This document shows, piece after piece, positions 55,226 to 64,000 of a DNA stretch of 64,000 nt (positions are counted from its first letter, which is position 1; each line of letters starts with the position of its first letter). Below the pieces are notes generated by a model. That model searched no databases. It worked only from the letters and a program-made list of their open reading frames with translations, and had not been told where the DNA came from. Location of the stretch: assembly GCA_963576725.1 (NCBI GenBank), contig OY755240.1, positions 64,258,412-64,322,411 of the forward strand. The letters run 5' to 3'. The stretch comes from Azorinus chamasolen. Lineage: Eukaryota > Mollusca > Bivalvia > Cardiida > Solecurtidae. The translations under genes and the position numbers were made by a program.

Positions 55226-55372
55226 CTACTACTAACGCGATAAGCCTTTTTCCAAACTTCTAGCTTTCTGAAAACTATAAATGCATGAAAGCTATTATTT
55301 ATGAGATAAACTAGGAAAATGCTCTCTCCTAACCTTTATCTCACTATCAGTGATCTGCCTCGCATTTAAAAA

Positions 55373-55435
55373 AAACTTGGATCCAGATGAGACACCGAGT
55401 TACTCGGCATTTCATCAGGATCCAAGCAGTTTGAC
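55373..55435. repeat. E palindrome
   Basis: CTTGGATCCAGATGAGACAC with mirrored CATCAGGATCCAAGCAG. The A/T mismatch is present. Confidence 0.6.
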
Positions 55436-55496
55436 ACTCGGTTAATAGTTTCTCAAAAGTTTGTTCGAATCTGCAAACGATCCATATTTGAGCAGA

Positions 55497-55622
55497 CCCC
55501 AAGGTTATAAAAGTGTTTGTTTGACTTTGAGATTATTCTCAAGCATCTGATTGGTCAGATTCTGAGCTTGCTCAAAATCTGACCAATGAGATATATGCTC
55601 AGAAGTTTTATAACCTTGGGCC
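55497..55622. repeat. Palindrome H variant
   Basis: Outer arms CCCAAGGTTATAAAA and TTTTATAACCTTGGG. Inner arms TGATTGGTCAGATTCTGAGC / GCTCAAAATCTGACCAAT, with two inverted CCAAT boxes. Confidence 0.75.
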
Positions 55623-55727
55623 CAGGTATTATTTTGTTCACGACGAGTTCAGGGTTACACTAATCAACAGGATATTTAATGTAAAGGTGTTTTTTCTTTT
55701 CCAGCGGGCCTTTGTTTTTAACCGTTT

Positions 55728-55943
55728 CCAAATTTAATATTAATCTAAGAAATAGTGACATCATGGATATCAATTAGCATAAATTTCATAATTGAATATG
55801 TACACTCAGGCAGAAACTTTAGAATTAGATCTATATCATACACTCAACAAACAGAACAGACCCTAATCAGGCGGCTTTTTAGGATCAGGGTCTACTCTGT
55901 TTGCAAATGCGTGAAAAGGCGTTTATATAAGTGAAAGGGGTAA
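55728..55943. mobile_element. TTAA element B
   Basis: TTAACCGTTTCCAAATTT start and AGTGAAAGGGGTAAA end. The palindrome is shortened (55845-55905). Confidence 0.6.
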
Positions 55944-56141
55944 AGAATGATTAATCACACAGTAATCATAACTGTAAAGACCTTAATGCCATTTTGTCCG
56001 GCCTATTTTATCATTAATGCGTTCGAAAGAACAGACAACTCCTATTAAGCCATGGTGCCATGCTTAAATAAGACATACTGAATTATCTTTCTTTTAGATG
56101 TATATACGCTGATTGTAGATGTCGCAGAGTAATTTGTATAC

Positions 56142-56370
56142 TTAACTCATTCCTCCATAGGCCTATTTTTAGACCCAACATATTTGAATAAATCTACCCA
56201 AAAGGAGCATTACTAGAGAAAAGGAAAATTTTAGAATTTTGTAGTTTTCAATCATTGTGATAAATAGAGCATTTGTTCCTACAGGGGCAAATGCTCTATT
56301 TATCACAATGGTTTCAACAGGTGACTTTTACAGAGGCGTAGAAAGGCGTATTTATGGAGGAATGGGTATT
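56142..56370. mobile_element. TTAA element C
   Basis: TTAACTCATTCCTCCATAGG and GGAGGAATGGGTA ends. Palindrome 56253-56323. Confidence 0.75.
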
Positions 56371-56439
56371 CATGGAAGTAGTTTTACTTTTAATAGTAGA
56401 AATAGCAGTAGAGCATAGTAGCTGCATTATCAGCAGTAG

Positions 56440-56605
<166 letters not shown>

Positions 56606-56699
56606 TAAGCAAGTAAGATATAATGACGTCATATTAACTAGGTAAATGTTCCTTATGGTATATGACATAATAGTTTATTAAAGTGTCATGCATCGATAC

Positions 56700-57324
56700 A
56701 GCCAGATATAGGTACATAAAGACATGTACATTTTAAACATTTCATCATTCAGTATTGACACCCGGCCGTTTTCGACCTATAAGACACTGTAAAATTAAAA
56801 CACACATAGCGTCATTTAAAACATATTAAACTAAACACATATAATATAAATATCCTGAAAAGTCAGGTAAAACATTAACCTACACCATTAATGCACCACT
56901 TGTACCGCTAAAAGGGTTAACGGTATAAAATAACACAAAGCTGAATGCATAAAAGCAGTACAATGGCACACGTATACTTACATTTTAAAAGAAAGAGCCT
57001 TTAGGATCCTAAGAATACTTTCCGCCTTTTATACAAACGAGTTAAAGTATTTGCAAGCAAGCGTTGTAGACCAAAACAATTCATTAGAAATTTTAATTTC
57101 TCTACAATTGTCATGTTCACAAAAGCATAGTTCAGTGTCGATGCTTTTACAAACAGGTCATATCTACAGTCTGAATAAAGGCTACAGTCTATAAGAAAAT
57201 GGACCTCGTCCTCGACTTTATGTATATGAATACGGGCTTGTTTTGCTATGGCATCCCAAAAGCAAACAGAGCAAACTTTGCTGAAGCAGATCCTACAGGA
57301 TACAAACTGCGTGAAAAAATACAA
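56700..57324 (-). pseudogene. LINE 3' end with C-terminal coding remnant
   Basis: The minus-strand frame 57001-57324 reads CSVCFWDAIAKQARIH and VEDEVHFLIDCSLYSDCRYD, the Cys/His C-terminal pattern of many LINE second frames. The first in-frame Met gives 107 residues. A non-coding tail reaches about 56700. It is 5'-truncated, as is usual for LINE insertions. Confidence 0.6.
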
Positions 57325-57591
57325 TCACTAATTCGCCCCCAGGACTGAATGGGTTAATGATTGAAAGCGGTTTCACTGATAACTCAGCGTCTCATCAAGA
57401 TCGAAACTTTCCACTTGGAAAATGCGTCCATGGAAAAGGCCAAGAAAGCTTGCATTGCAAGGAGTGTAGACCCAGATTAGAAATCACTAGAGACCTGCCA
57501 ATGCAAAGAGCGACTCTGTAATAATTTCCAATAACATCTAACTTTCTGAAAACTGTAATTGCATGAAAACTATTATCAAAGGGATTAAGTA

Positions 57592-57791
57592 CAGTAAAAC
57601 CTCTCTATAAAGGCCACTAATATACATCAAGTATTGTGTGTTAAAGGCAGGTGGCTGCTTAAAACAAAGTGAAAGTAAAACATAACGCTCCTATAGGAAC
57701 GTTCTGTTTTACTTTCACTTTGCTTTAATCGGCCACCTGTCCTAAATACCAAATAATTAACACAATTTAGTGGCCGTTATAGGTTTTACTG
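57592..57791. mobile_element. A2 palindromic element, complete
   Basis: 200 bp, TA-flanked. CAGTAAAACCTCTCTATAAA start and GTTATAGGTTTTACTG end. Hairpin GTGAAAGTAAAACATAACGC with its inverse. 57325-57590 holds only fragments of E and G. Confidence 0.8.
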
Positions 57792-57867
57792 TATATGTTA
57801 AGCTCAACTGAAAAAAGTGATTATTTCTAACCTTTACATCGCTATCCGTCACCTGGCTCGCATTTGA

Positions 57868-57930
57868 AAACAACTTGGTTATTGATAAGAGACCGAGTTA
57901 CTCGGCATCACATCAGGATCCAAACTTTTT
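57868..57930. repeat. E palindrome, worn
   Basis: ACAACTTGGTTATTGATAAG with CATCACATCAGGATCCAAAC. 57931-58390 holds worn B pieces (58110-58190) and no gene. Confidence 0.4.
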
Positions 57931-58395
57931 TTTCACTTTTTTTTGTCTCTTCACGAATATTCATTAAATTAACTTTTATAGTATAAAATGTTCACAGGAA
58001 TTTTAAACTTTGACAAAAACTGTATACGTTTATAATTCTGCAAGAAACAGATTTGATCCTGATCAGACAGAATTGTATACTTAAGTAACACATGTAGGAT
58101 TAAACCCATGTAATTCCATAAGCAAACGACGTTGACCCTGATCAGTCAACTCCAACATGTGTCAGCTGCTCTAGGTCTGCTCTATTTTACTGGCGTTAAA
58201 ACGAGTTTGCATGAGGAATAGGATTAAATGGTTCAAACAGACCGGACTCCGAGGAATCCTGTGTCTGGTCAGTATCCAACCTCTATTACAAACAGACTGT
58301 AGGATTTAATGAAGTGTATAGACATATGTTAACAGCAGAGGTCCAGATAAGATGCGTAAATAAAGATTTTCAAGATTAACTCCTTTATTTCTCCA

Positions 58396-58484
58396 CAGAA
58401 CCCTATACTGTTTCCACTTTTTAGAATCATCTCATCGAGACAATTCTAAAGAGTGGTCACAGTATAGGGTTTGGCGGAGAAATG
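58396..58484. repeat. Palindrome I
   Basis: AGAACCCTATACTGTTTCCA with inverse CACAGTATAGGGTTTGGCGG around TCATCTCATCGAGA. Confidence 0.65.
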
Positions 58485-58631
58485 ACGAATATAGTCATTG
58501 AGTATGCATCTTTATCTGTAGCTCTGTGAAAAGCATGACATTCTAACTCTATTGGTGCAAACAATGGCATTTGATTTCACTTTCAGAGTGAAATGTCCTT
58601 CAATTTCTTCTCTCATACGTAAGGAATGTTA

Positions 58632-58702
58632 TAAACAGTTTGGATCCTGATGAGACGCCGAGTTACTCGGCGTCTCAGCTGGATCCAAACTGTTTGCATA
58701 GG
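58632..58702. repeat. E palindrome
   Basis: AAACAGTTTGGATCCTGATG around CGCCGAGTTACTCGGCG, the right arm reading CAGCTGGATCC. Confidence 0.7.
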
Positions 58703-58820
58703 TAATCACAGATTTACCCATTGAGCCAAGCCCTGCGATACTTCAGCGGTGAAAAAGTTACGATGGAGACAACGCTGCCACCGAAATGTTTACACATGTC
58801 TTGCTAAAAGGGTTAAGAGT

Positions 58821-60374
58821 CTACAGCGTTTCACAGATTAGCTGATAAACTTTCACTCTATTGTTATTATGTTGCCCAACATAAAGTCTTTCCTCTGTTT
58901 CGTCGTAGCTGATTGTGTAAGGGCGTCCTAATCCGTCATCTCTTGTTAGGAGCACTTTGATCTTCTTACACTCGGCTGTCATCTGGTGAACGTTTCCAGA
59001 ATCACGTGCACACACATACACCTTCCCACTACTGTCCACCAAGACCTGAAGCGGCTTTTGTAACTTGTTGTCCGTGTAGGTGGCAACTACAGTTCCATCA
59101 AATTTCAAACATACTACCTTATGACTACTACAGTTAGAAACATAAATTAGACTGAGCTTGGGATTAACAGCGACATGGTACGGATCGTGAAATAGAACCT
59201 GTCCATTGCTGTCTGTCTTTATGCTACACAACACAGAACCTTTCATGTCCATTATTTCTACCTTATCAGGAGCGCCATGGAATCCGACGACAAATTTCTC
59301 ATCAGTGTACGCCACCCCGTGACAGGATCCGTCCACTCGAATCTCCATGTCTACGACGAGTGTCGGCTCCGTTCTAATAAAAACAATCTTATTCTCACAT
59401 GGCAGAGTGGCGGCCACTGTGTTGTCTGTTACTTTGGCTAAGGCCCATGGTCCTGATGACAACGTTATTTCTGATAGTGTTGTCTGTTGTTTGGAATCAA
59501 CGACCTTTACGCTGTTGTTGTAATAATCAGCTATAACAAGTTTGTGTTTGGGCATAAGAACAGAGCCAGACACAAGACATGGATGGTTATCACACCCATG
59601 CTTCACCATTATGTCTTTGACATGCTCAGCTCTGGTTATCTGCGTGATACGAAGGTTGCCGAGTCCGCGCGAGCTGTTCAGAGTTTCGCGAATCTCTGTG
59701 TTGGTCACAAAAATGAATGGTTTCACCGTATTTCCGCTTTTAACCGTGTGTAACTCGTTCTCCAGCGACAATAACTTTTCCCTTGATGAAACCATAGATA
59801 TGTACAGATCTCCAGTTAGAGTTTTATTCTGCAACTCTTTTATATTGGCAGCAATGGCTTGATTTGCAGTCTGTATTTGAAGGCAACTATCGATGACAGG
59901 TTGCAATTTATTGATTTCTTCTGATTTGAACTTTTCTGCCTTTTCATATAACTCCTGTTCTAAGTGGTTTATCACCTCTAGTAGCTCCGTTTTGATAGCC
60001 TTGATTGCGGAAACAGCTTCAGTGTGACACTTTTCCATAATGGTGATCTTGTGTTCGGATTCCAGCACAATCATCTTTGACCTATCAGTGATGACGTTTA
60101 ATTTTGCCATAAATTCCCTTAATGATCCCGAGTCAACAATCTTCTTCGATTCCTCTGGGATGTATCTCATTGCTCTGCATCTTTTCTGGTGCTGAAAAAA
60201 ACAAATATGACATCCCAGAAGGGAGTGCTTGGGGCAGTGGTACAATATAAGTTGGCCCGCGTGCTTCGGACATGGCGCTGTTGTTTCACCTATGTCGTCA
60301 TCTACGAAGTCACTTGTGGATTCTAAGGATGTAGAACTGTTCATATTATTTTTACGGGGGCCGGATCGCGCCAA
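58821..60374 (-). CDS. B-box / coiled-coil / beta-propeller protein (TRIM-NHL-like, no RING)
   Basis: 517 residues in one exon. Residues 1-30 are polar. A B-box type 2 zinc site follows at 35-66, with ligands C35, H38, C47, H50, C55, C58, H62 and C66. A charged helical segment (about 85-220, rich in Glu and Lys) fits a coiled coil. From about 245 to the end, repeated strands such as HKLVIADYYNNSVKVVD, PYHVAVNPKLSLIYVSNCSS and GKVYVCARDSGNVHQM indicate an NHL-like six-bladed propeller. Classical TRIM2/3/32/71 proteins start with a RING E3 domain; none is encoded here, so ubiquitin-ligase activity is doubtful and an adaptor role is more likely (inference). Such genes are expanded in bivalves. 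The first Met at 60374 is used because a GC-rich leader lies upstream. Expression may start near 63.4-63.6 kb (see findings). Confidence 0.88.
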   Translation of the reverse strand: MARSGPRKNNMNSSTSLESTSDFVDDDIGETTAPCPKHAGQLILYHCPKHSLLGCHICFFQHQKRCRAMRYIPEESKKIVDSGSLREFMAKLNVITDRSKMIVLESEHKITIMEKCHTEAVSAIKAIKTELLEVINHLEQELYEKAEKFKSEEINKLQPVIDSCLQIQTANQAIAANIKELQNKTLTGDLYISMVSSREKLLSLENELHTVKSGNTVKPFIFVTNTEIRETLNSSRGLGNLRITQITRAEHVKDIMVKHGCDNHPCLVSGSVLMPKHKLVIADYYNNSVKVVDSKQQTTLSEITLSSGPWALAKVTDNTVAATLPCENKIVFIRTEPTLVVDMEIRVDGSCHGVAYTDEKFVVGFHGAPDKVEIMDMKGSVLCSIKTDSNGQVLFHDPYHVAVNPKLSLIYVSNCSSHKVVCLKFDGTVVATYTDNKLQKPLQVLVDSSGKVYVCARDSGNVHQMTAECKKIKVLLTRDDGLGRPYTISYDETEERLYVGQHNNNRVKVYQLICETL

Positions 60375-60477
60375 AGGGATTTGCGGCGGCTCGCCGTAAT
60401 TTTACTATGTCGTGTCGTCTTTTGGTAAGGGGAGTCGTATCGGTCGTACGACTTTGTATGTTGATGTTGAGGTGTGG

Positions 60478-60570
60478 CCTGAGAAACAGAAGAACTCGAT
60501 TAAAAATAACCCCAGATTAAAATTCAAACGATGTACTTTATTCTTTCAGCAATTCGCAGATAATAGACTC
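60478..60570. repeat. 93-bp direct repeat, proximal copy
   Basis: CCTGAGAAACAGAAGAACTC through TTCGCAGATAATAGAC. It matches 63385-63477 with about three substitutions. It stands about 100 bp upstream of the TRIM-like start codon. Confidence 0.85.
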
Positions 60571-60825
60571 TATATTCAAATAATTCATATCAAAAGCAAT
60601 TACATGTACATGAAATATTCCCCTGCTGCTATATATATTTATATATTATCGAAAAAATCAATTACTTGCCACAAACTGATCTAGTGGTTGTCTATTTTCA
60701 ATTCTACAATTTGCTGGAGTGTATGTAATGTTGACCAGCATATCCAAATCCAAAGAGAGCACTGCTATTCACACTTGCCTTAGAGGCCAACTAAAGCATT
60801 TGCTCACAGCAGCACTATACCATAC

Positions 60826-61520
60826 ACAACCTTTAAACCATGACTTAAGTATGCCAAAGCTTCATCTGGAAATAACTTAAATTACCCCAGACTAAATATA
60901 CACATAAGAAGAAGGCGACTTAAGTCACAGTGACAGAATAAAGGTTGTATTTTACTTTGTCTAAGTCATTGCCCAATAATTTTGCCTTTAAAATGTATGT
61001 TTACATATGGCACTATTTGGAGCTCGCTACTTTATGTGCAACTCCAATCTGTAATGAAAGTACTAATTCATTTCTAGCAATACAGTAATTTTGTTAGGAG
61101 CAGAGAAACATAATCATATACATGTATACCTAAGTGATAGATAAGTGACCTTTTTCTGAAGAAGATAGTTTCCTATTCAAGAACACAGCCTTTAAACATG
61201 ACTTAAGTATGCCTTAGCTCCATCTGGCGATATTAAATGATCCCAGACTATATTTACAAATAAGCAGAAGGCAACTTAAGTCATAGTGTCAGAAGAAAGG
61301 TTGTATTTTACTCTGTCTAGTTTTCTGCCTGATAATTTCGCTTTTAAATTGTATCAGTACCTGTTTCACCATTTAGAGCTTGCTACTTTATATGCAGCTC
61401 CAATCAGGAATGTCAGTACTAATTTATTTTTTGCGATACAGTAATTTTGTAAAGAGCAGAGACACATAGTCATATATAATACTGAAGAGATAGATGAATA
61501 ACAGTTTTTTAAAGGAGATA
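60826..61520. repeat. Tandem duplication of a 350-bp unit
   Basis: CCTTTAAACCATGACTTAAG at 60829 and CCTTTAAACATGACTTAAG at 61190 begin parallel units sharing AAAGGTTGTATTTTACT and GATACAGTAATTTTGT blocks. No gene was found. 60571-60825 is empty, and 61521-61745 likewise. Confidence 0.75.
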
Positions 61521-61749
61521 ATTTTCGACATACAAATAATAAATTTTAAGACACTTACACTGAAGTCAGATCATTATTCACCTGAATGCAAGTATTATTT
61601 CTTTGTTATTTTGTATTCGAGATATTCTGAGCTTTCAATGTTTGGAGAACTTTCAAACAGTAGTTTGCTAAAGGTCTAACACAATAATTAATATCCCATA
61701 CACGTATTTCTCTTATCTAATAATCGCATCGGTCTCAGAAAAACGATTC

Positions 61750-61980
61750 TAGGACACTTGCCCTCCCGGACACTTGCCCCCCCCCCCCGGGCCTTTGCCC
61801 CCCCCCCCGTATTTGGGCATGGGCGGACAATTGCCCCCTGGTGTTTTAGCTTGGGATGACACTTGCCCCCCCCCCCCTCTGATATATGCCCCCCTGTTTG
61901 ACTTGGGCGGACATTTGCCCCCCCCCCTCCCTAGTGGTTTAGCTTGGGCGGACATTTGTCCCCTGGGTCTTGCCACCACA
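61750..61980. repeat. Left arm of a large inverted repeat: C-run minisatellite
   Basis: Units of the type CTTGGGCGGACATTTGCC followed by runs of 8-13 C, five or six times. The complementary units lie at 62755-62870. Proline/Gly-rich frames through it are by-products. Confidence 0.8.
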
Positions 61981-62509
61981 TGTATTGTGTTACTCGATCT
62001 CAGAAAACCCAGAGACTTCCATTCAGGTTCATTAGAAATTGCTCTAATACAGAAATGTAGCTATTTTAAATAATTGCTTAGATCTAAGTTAAGTAAATTA
62101 CTTTTTTATTGTTAAATCAGTAATTTTGTATTTAAATAACAAACATATGTATACTTATCACCTTCAGACCCAGATCTTGTTTATCATAAAAGCTAAGCCG
62201 ACACTTGACAGTAAACGAATTGCATAAGTGTAGAATTTTCCACTGCCTTTAGGCTAGTCAAACCCCTAATCCAATTAACACTTGCCATGTTTTAACACAT
62301 AACAACATAATGACAATAAGTGAAAGGTCACGTTCTGCTGCATACACATTTGTGTGTTAAAACAATAAATATGGCTGTCAGTGTTTTCAGAAAATGAAAG
62401 GTCACCGTTTTCAGAAAATGAAAGGTCACGTTTGATGTCGCAGAATCATTTGATTTGGAACACACCCTTTTCTGCATATATATAACCTCTGTGTTTACAA
62501 TTTTTGCAA

Positions 62510-62566
62510 ATGGCTGCCGAATTAAATACTGAGGATATTTACACGCATCAAATCATTGCAAAAAAG
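62510..62566 (+). CDS. Candidate first exon inside the inverted repeat
   Basis: ATG opens 19 codons (MAAELNTEDIYTHQIIAKK) ending at AAG/GTAAAT, an acceptable 5' splice site. A TATATATA box lies about 30 bp upstream (62477-62484). A possible acceptor TTGCAG/GATGGC near 63024 would add only about eight codons before a stop, so a real gene is uncertain. Confidence 0.25.
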
Positions 62567-62754
62567 GTAAATAGAGGTCTCAATTAAACTCGTTTGTAAA
62601 AGCTTGGGAAATCCCACGCATGATTAGTTGCTATTTGAAGGTAATTTTTATATATAAACACTTTGTCGTTTTAAATGCCCAACTTCCTGTAAAATGTTTT
62701 AGGGAGACAGATGATGCAAAAAACGACCAAAGGTCCGTCCTTGAGAAAATTAAC

Positions 62755-62870
62755 AAGGGGGGGGGGGGGGGGGGAATGGTCCGCCCAAGTCAAATAGGGG
62801 AGCATATGTCAGGGGGCAAGTGTCCGCCCAAGCTAAAACCCCAGGGGCAAATGTCCGCCCATGCCCAGAA
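62755..62870. repeat. Right arm of the large inverted repeat: G-run minisatellite
   Basis: A G-run (62758-62774) and GGGGCAAATGTCCGCCCA units, complementary to 61750-61980. The enclosed 775 bases hold a duplicated TTTCAGAAAATGAAAGGTCA (62384, 62408) and the exon candidate at 62510. Confidence 0.8.
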
Positions 62871-63189
62871 AAACTGTTTCTGCTGCGCACAGGCAATGAT
62901 AACCGTTCCATCTCCAGCTCAGTAATATTTCAAATAGACCTTTATAATGTAATTCATTATCGTGTCTTTTTATGTAATATATACAGATAAAACATATTCA
63001 AAACTACTCATTATTGACTGTTGCAGGATGGCAAATATTTCAAAGCATCATAGGAGCTATTGCGGCTAAGTACCTATCCATCGGACAGACAGAATTTTCC
63101 GATTATTTTTCATATTTAAAGCCCCGAAATGAATTATAGCAGTCATCAATTCCTTCCGAGAAGTCTATGTCACTCACATTTGTGAACTG

Positions 63190-63197
63190 TGACGTCA
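63190..63197. promoter_or_regulatory. CRE palindrome
   Basis: A perfect TGACGTCA, in the region where a distal TRIM-like promoter might lie. Such a site can also occur by chance. Confidence 0.35.
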
Positions 63198-63384
63198 GAC
63201 GATTCAAGGGAAGTAACCAAAACAAAATGAGAAATTACAAAAGGCAGCTGCCAAATTTTCATACATGAAATTAAAGGTAGTGTTTCCACACCAGTCAATT
63301 AGACTAAGCATGCGTCAAATCTATTTTTCGACTTTACCATTCTGCAGCATGAAAAACAAATTATATACAAATAATAATGTCTTA

Positions 63385-63477
63385 CCTGAGAAACAGAAGA
63401 ACTCGATTAAAAATAACTCCAGGTTAAAATTCAAACGGTGTACTTTATTCTTTCAGCAATTCGCAGATAATAGACTG
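63385..63477 (-). repeat. 93-bp direct repeat, distal copy with a splice-donor edge
   Basis: Read on the minus strand, this copy ends TTCTCAG followed by GTAAGA, a consensus 5' splice site. The proximal copy is followed by GCCACACC. It may be an upstream non-coding exon of the TRIM-like gene (inference). Confidence 0.45.
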
Positions 63478-63618
63478 CTGAATTGCGAAAAACATGGAGT
63501 TTTATTCCTCTATTCCTCTGGCAGATTAGTAGAATTTTTATAAAGAGATCCAATCAGAACAATTGTTGCAAAAATTATCCATGAAATTAAAATATTGGAG
63601 GTGGGACCAAAGGGTCTA

Positions 63619-63630
63619 ACGCATGCGCAA
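63619..63630. promoter_or_regulatory. NRF-1-like palindrome
   Basis: ACGCATGCGCAA resembles the GCGCATGCGC site of TATA-less promoters. It is about 140 bp beyond the distal 93-bp repeat on the side expected for a minus-strand promoter. 63631-63855 shows nothing else. Confidence 0.3.
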
Positions 63631-63855
63631 ATGATAATTGCTCCAGTGGTATGAAAGTCCAGATTTGTTTTGACAGTAATTACCCTTAATGGTTTCTAAT
63701 CAGGAAAAGTGTCGATTGATAATAAAAACAAACAAAGAGTACCGCATGTCACAGATTCTTTGACTGCTTGGGTTATTACAAGCGACTGACAGGTAAACAA
63801 TTGAGCTAAGTCACTATTGTTGGCATATGCACAGGTTATTATTCTCCATTGTTTC

Positions 63856-64000
63856 CTAATTGAATAAATCTACCGAAAAGGAGCAATTACTAGAGAAAAG
63901 GATAATTCTAGAATTGTGTAGTATTGAAACCATTGTGATAAATAGAGCATTTGCTCCATAGGATAATGATTTCAAAAAGTGACTTTTACAGAGGCGTAGA
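63856..64000. repeat. TTAA element C, cut by window end
   Basis: AATCTACCGAAAAGGAGCAA, GAAACCATTGTGATAAATAG and a reduced right arm (most lost), then GTGACTTTTACAGAGGCGTA at the window edge. Confidence 0.65.

Noticed and set aside
61749..62073. Proline- and glycine-rich frames resembling collagen-like proteins.
   Set aside because: They follow the C-run minisatellite and its complement. There are no splice sites or domain.

Overview
The window is animal nuclear DNA, most likely from a bivalve mollusc. It is AT-rich, gene-poor and dominated by repeats. The genes have canonical GT-AG introns, TATA boxes and polyadenylation signals. Among the repeats are two arrays shaped like the pearl / Helitron-type tandem elements known from bivalves, a LINE and Penelope-like reverse-transcriptase debris of a type I associate with molluscs, and a RING-less TRIM/NHL-like gene. 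A dreissenid mussel is possible, but the sequence does not prove it.

Four protein-coding genes are supported. (1) 3901-14057 (+): an eight-exon gene for a 521-residue secreted protein of unknown function, with 14 seven-residue Asn-Pro-Met/Gly-rich repeats after the signal peptide. (2) and (3) 35641-36660 (-) and 42815-43840 (-): two nearly identical single-exon type II membrane proteins with a DxD motif, probably Golgi glycosyltransferase-like enzymes, lying in a tandem segmental duplication (about 30.1-37.0 kb and 39.5-44.2 kb). (4) 58821-60374 (-): a B-box / coiled-coil / beta-propeller protein of the TRIM-NHL type without a RING finger. The RNA-derived and transposase-derived debris comprises a degenerate LINE (about 18.4-22.2 kb, -), another LINE 3' end (56.7-57.3 kb, -), three Penelope-like blocks (32.1-33.3, 39.9-41.1 and 41.1-41.6 kb) and a hAT transposase remnant (37.8-38.5 kb, -).

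Most of the remaining DNA consists of short non-coding elements carrying strong hairpins, which I sorted by eye. Group A lies between TA dinucleotides and has CAGT...ACTG ends (pogo/Tigger-like): A1 starts CAGTAAAACCCCTCTAATGCG, A2 CAGTAAAACCTCTCTATAACG, A3 CAGTAAAACCCCTCTAAACCG, A4 CAGTAGAACCTGTCGTAAGCG, A5 CAGTTGAACTTCGATAACTCG and A6 CAGTAAAATCTCGATTATTCG; A8 and A9 are single elements with other ends. Groups B to G and K lie between TTAA tetranucleotides and have CCC...GGG ends (piggyBac-like): B and B' (core CAGACCCTGATCAGACGG), C (core GATAAATAGAGCATTTGCTCC), D (core GACCCAGATGAGACAGCTCC), E (core GGATCCTGATGAGACGCCGAG), F (core CCCTGATCAGACGCCGCC), G (core GACCCAGATGAGAGGGCTCC) and K. 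H, I and J are further palindromes of unknown class.

These elements fill every intron of gene 1 and lie on both sides of all the genes. Many are nested in one another. The strongest candidate for an undescribed system is this set of at least a dozen hairpin families. They share a modular plan (terminal repeats plus one long off-centre palindrome), and different families often carry a single A/T inversion at the equivalent place in the hairpin.
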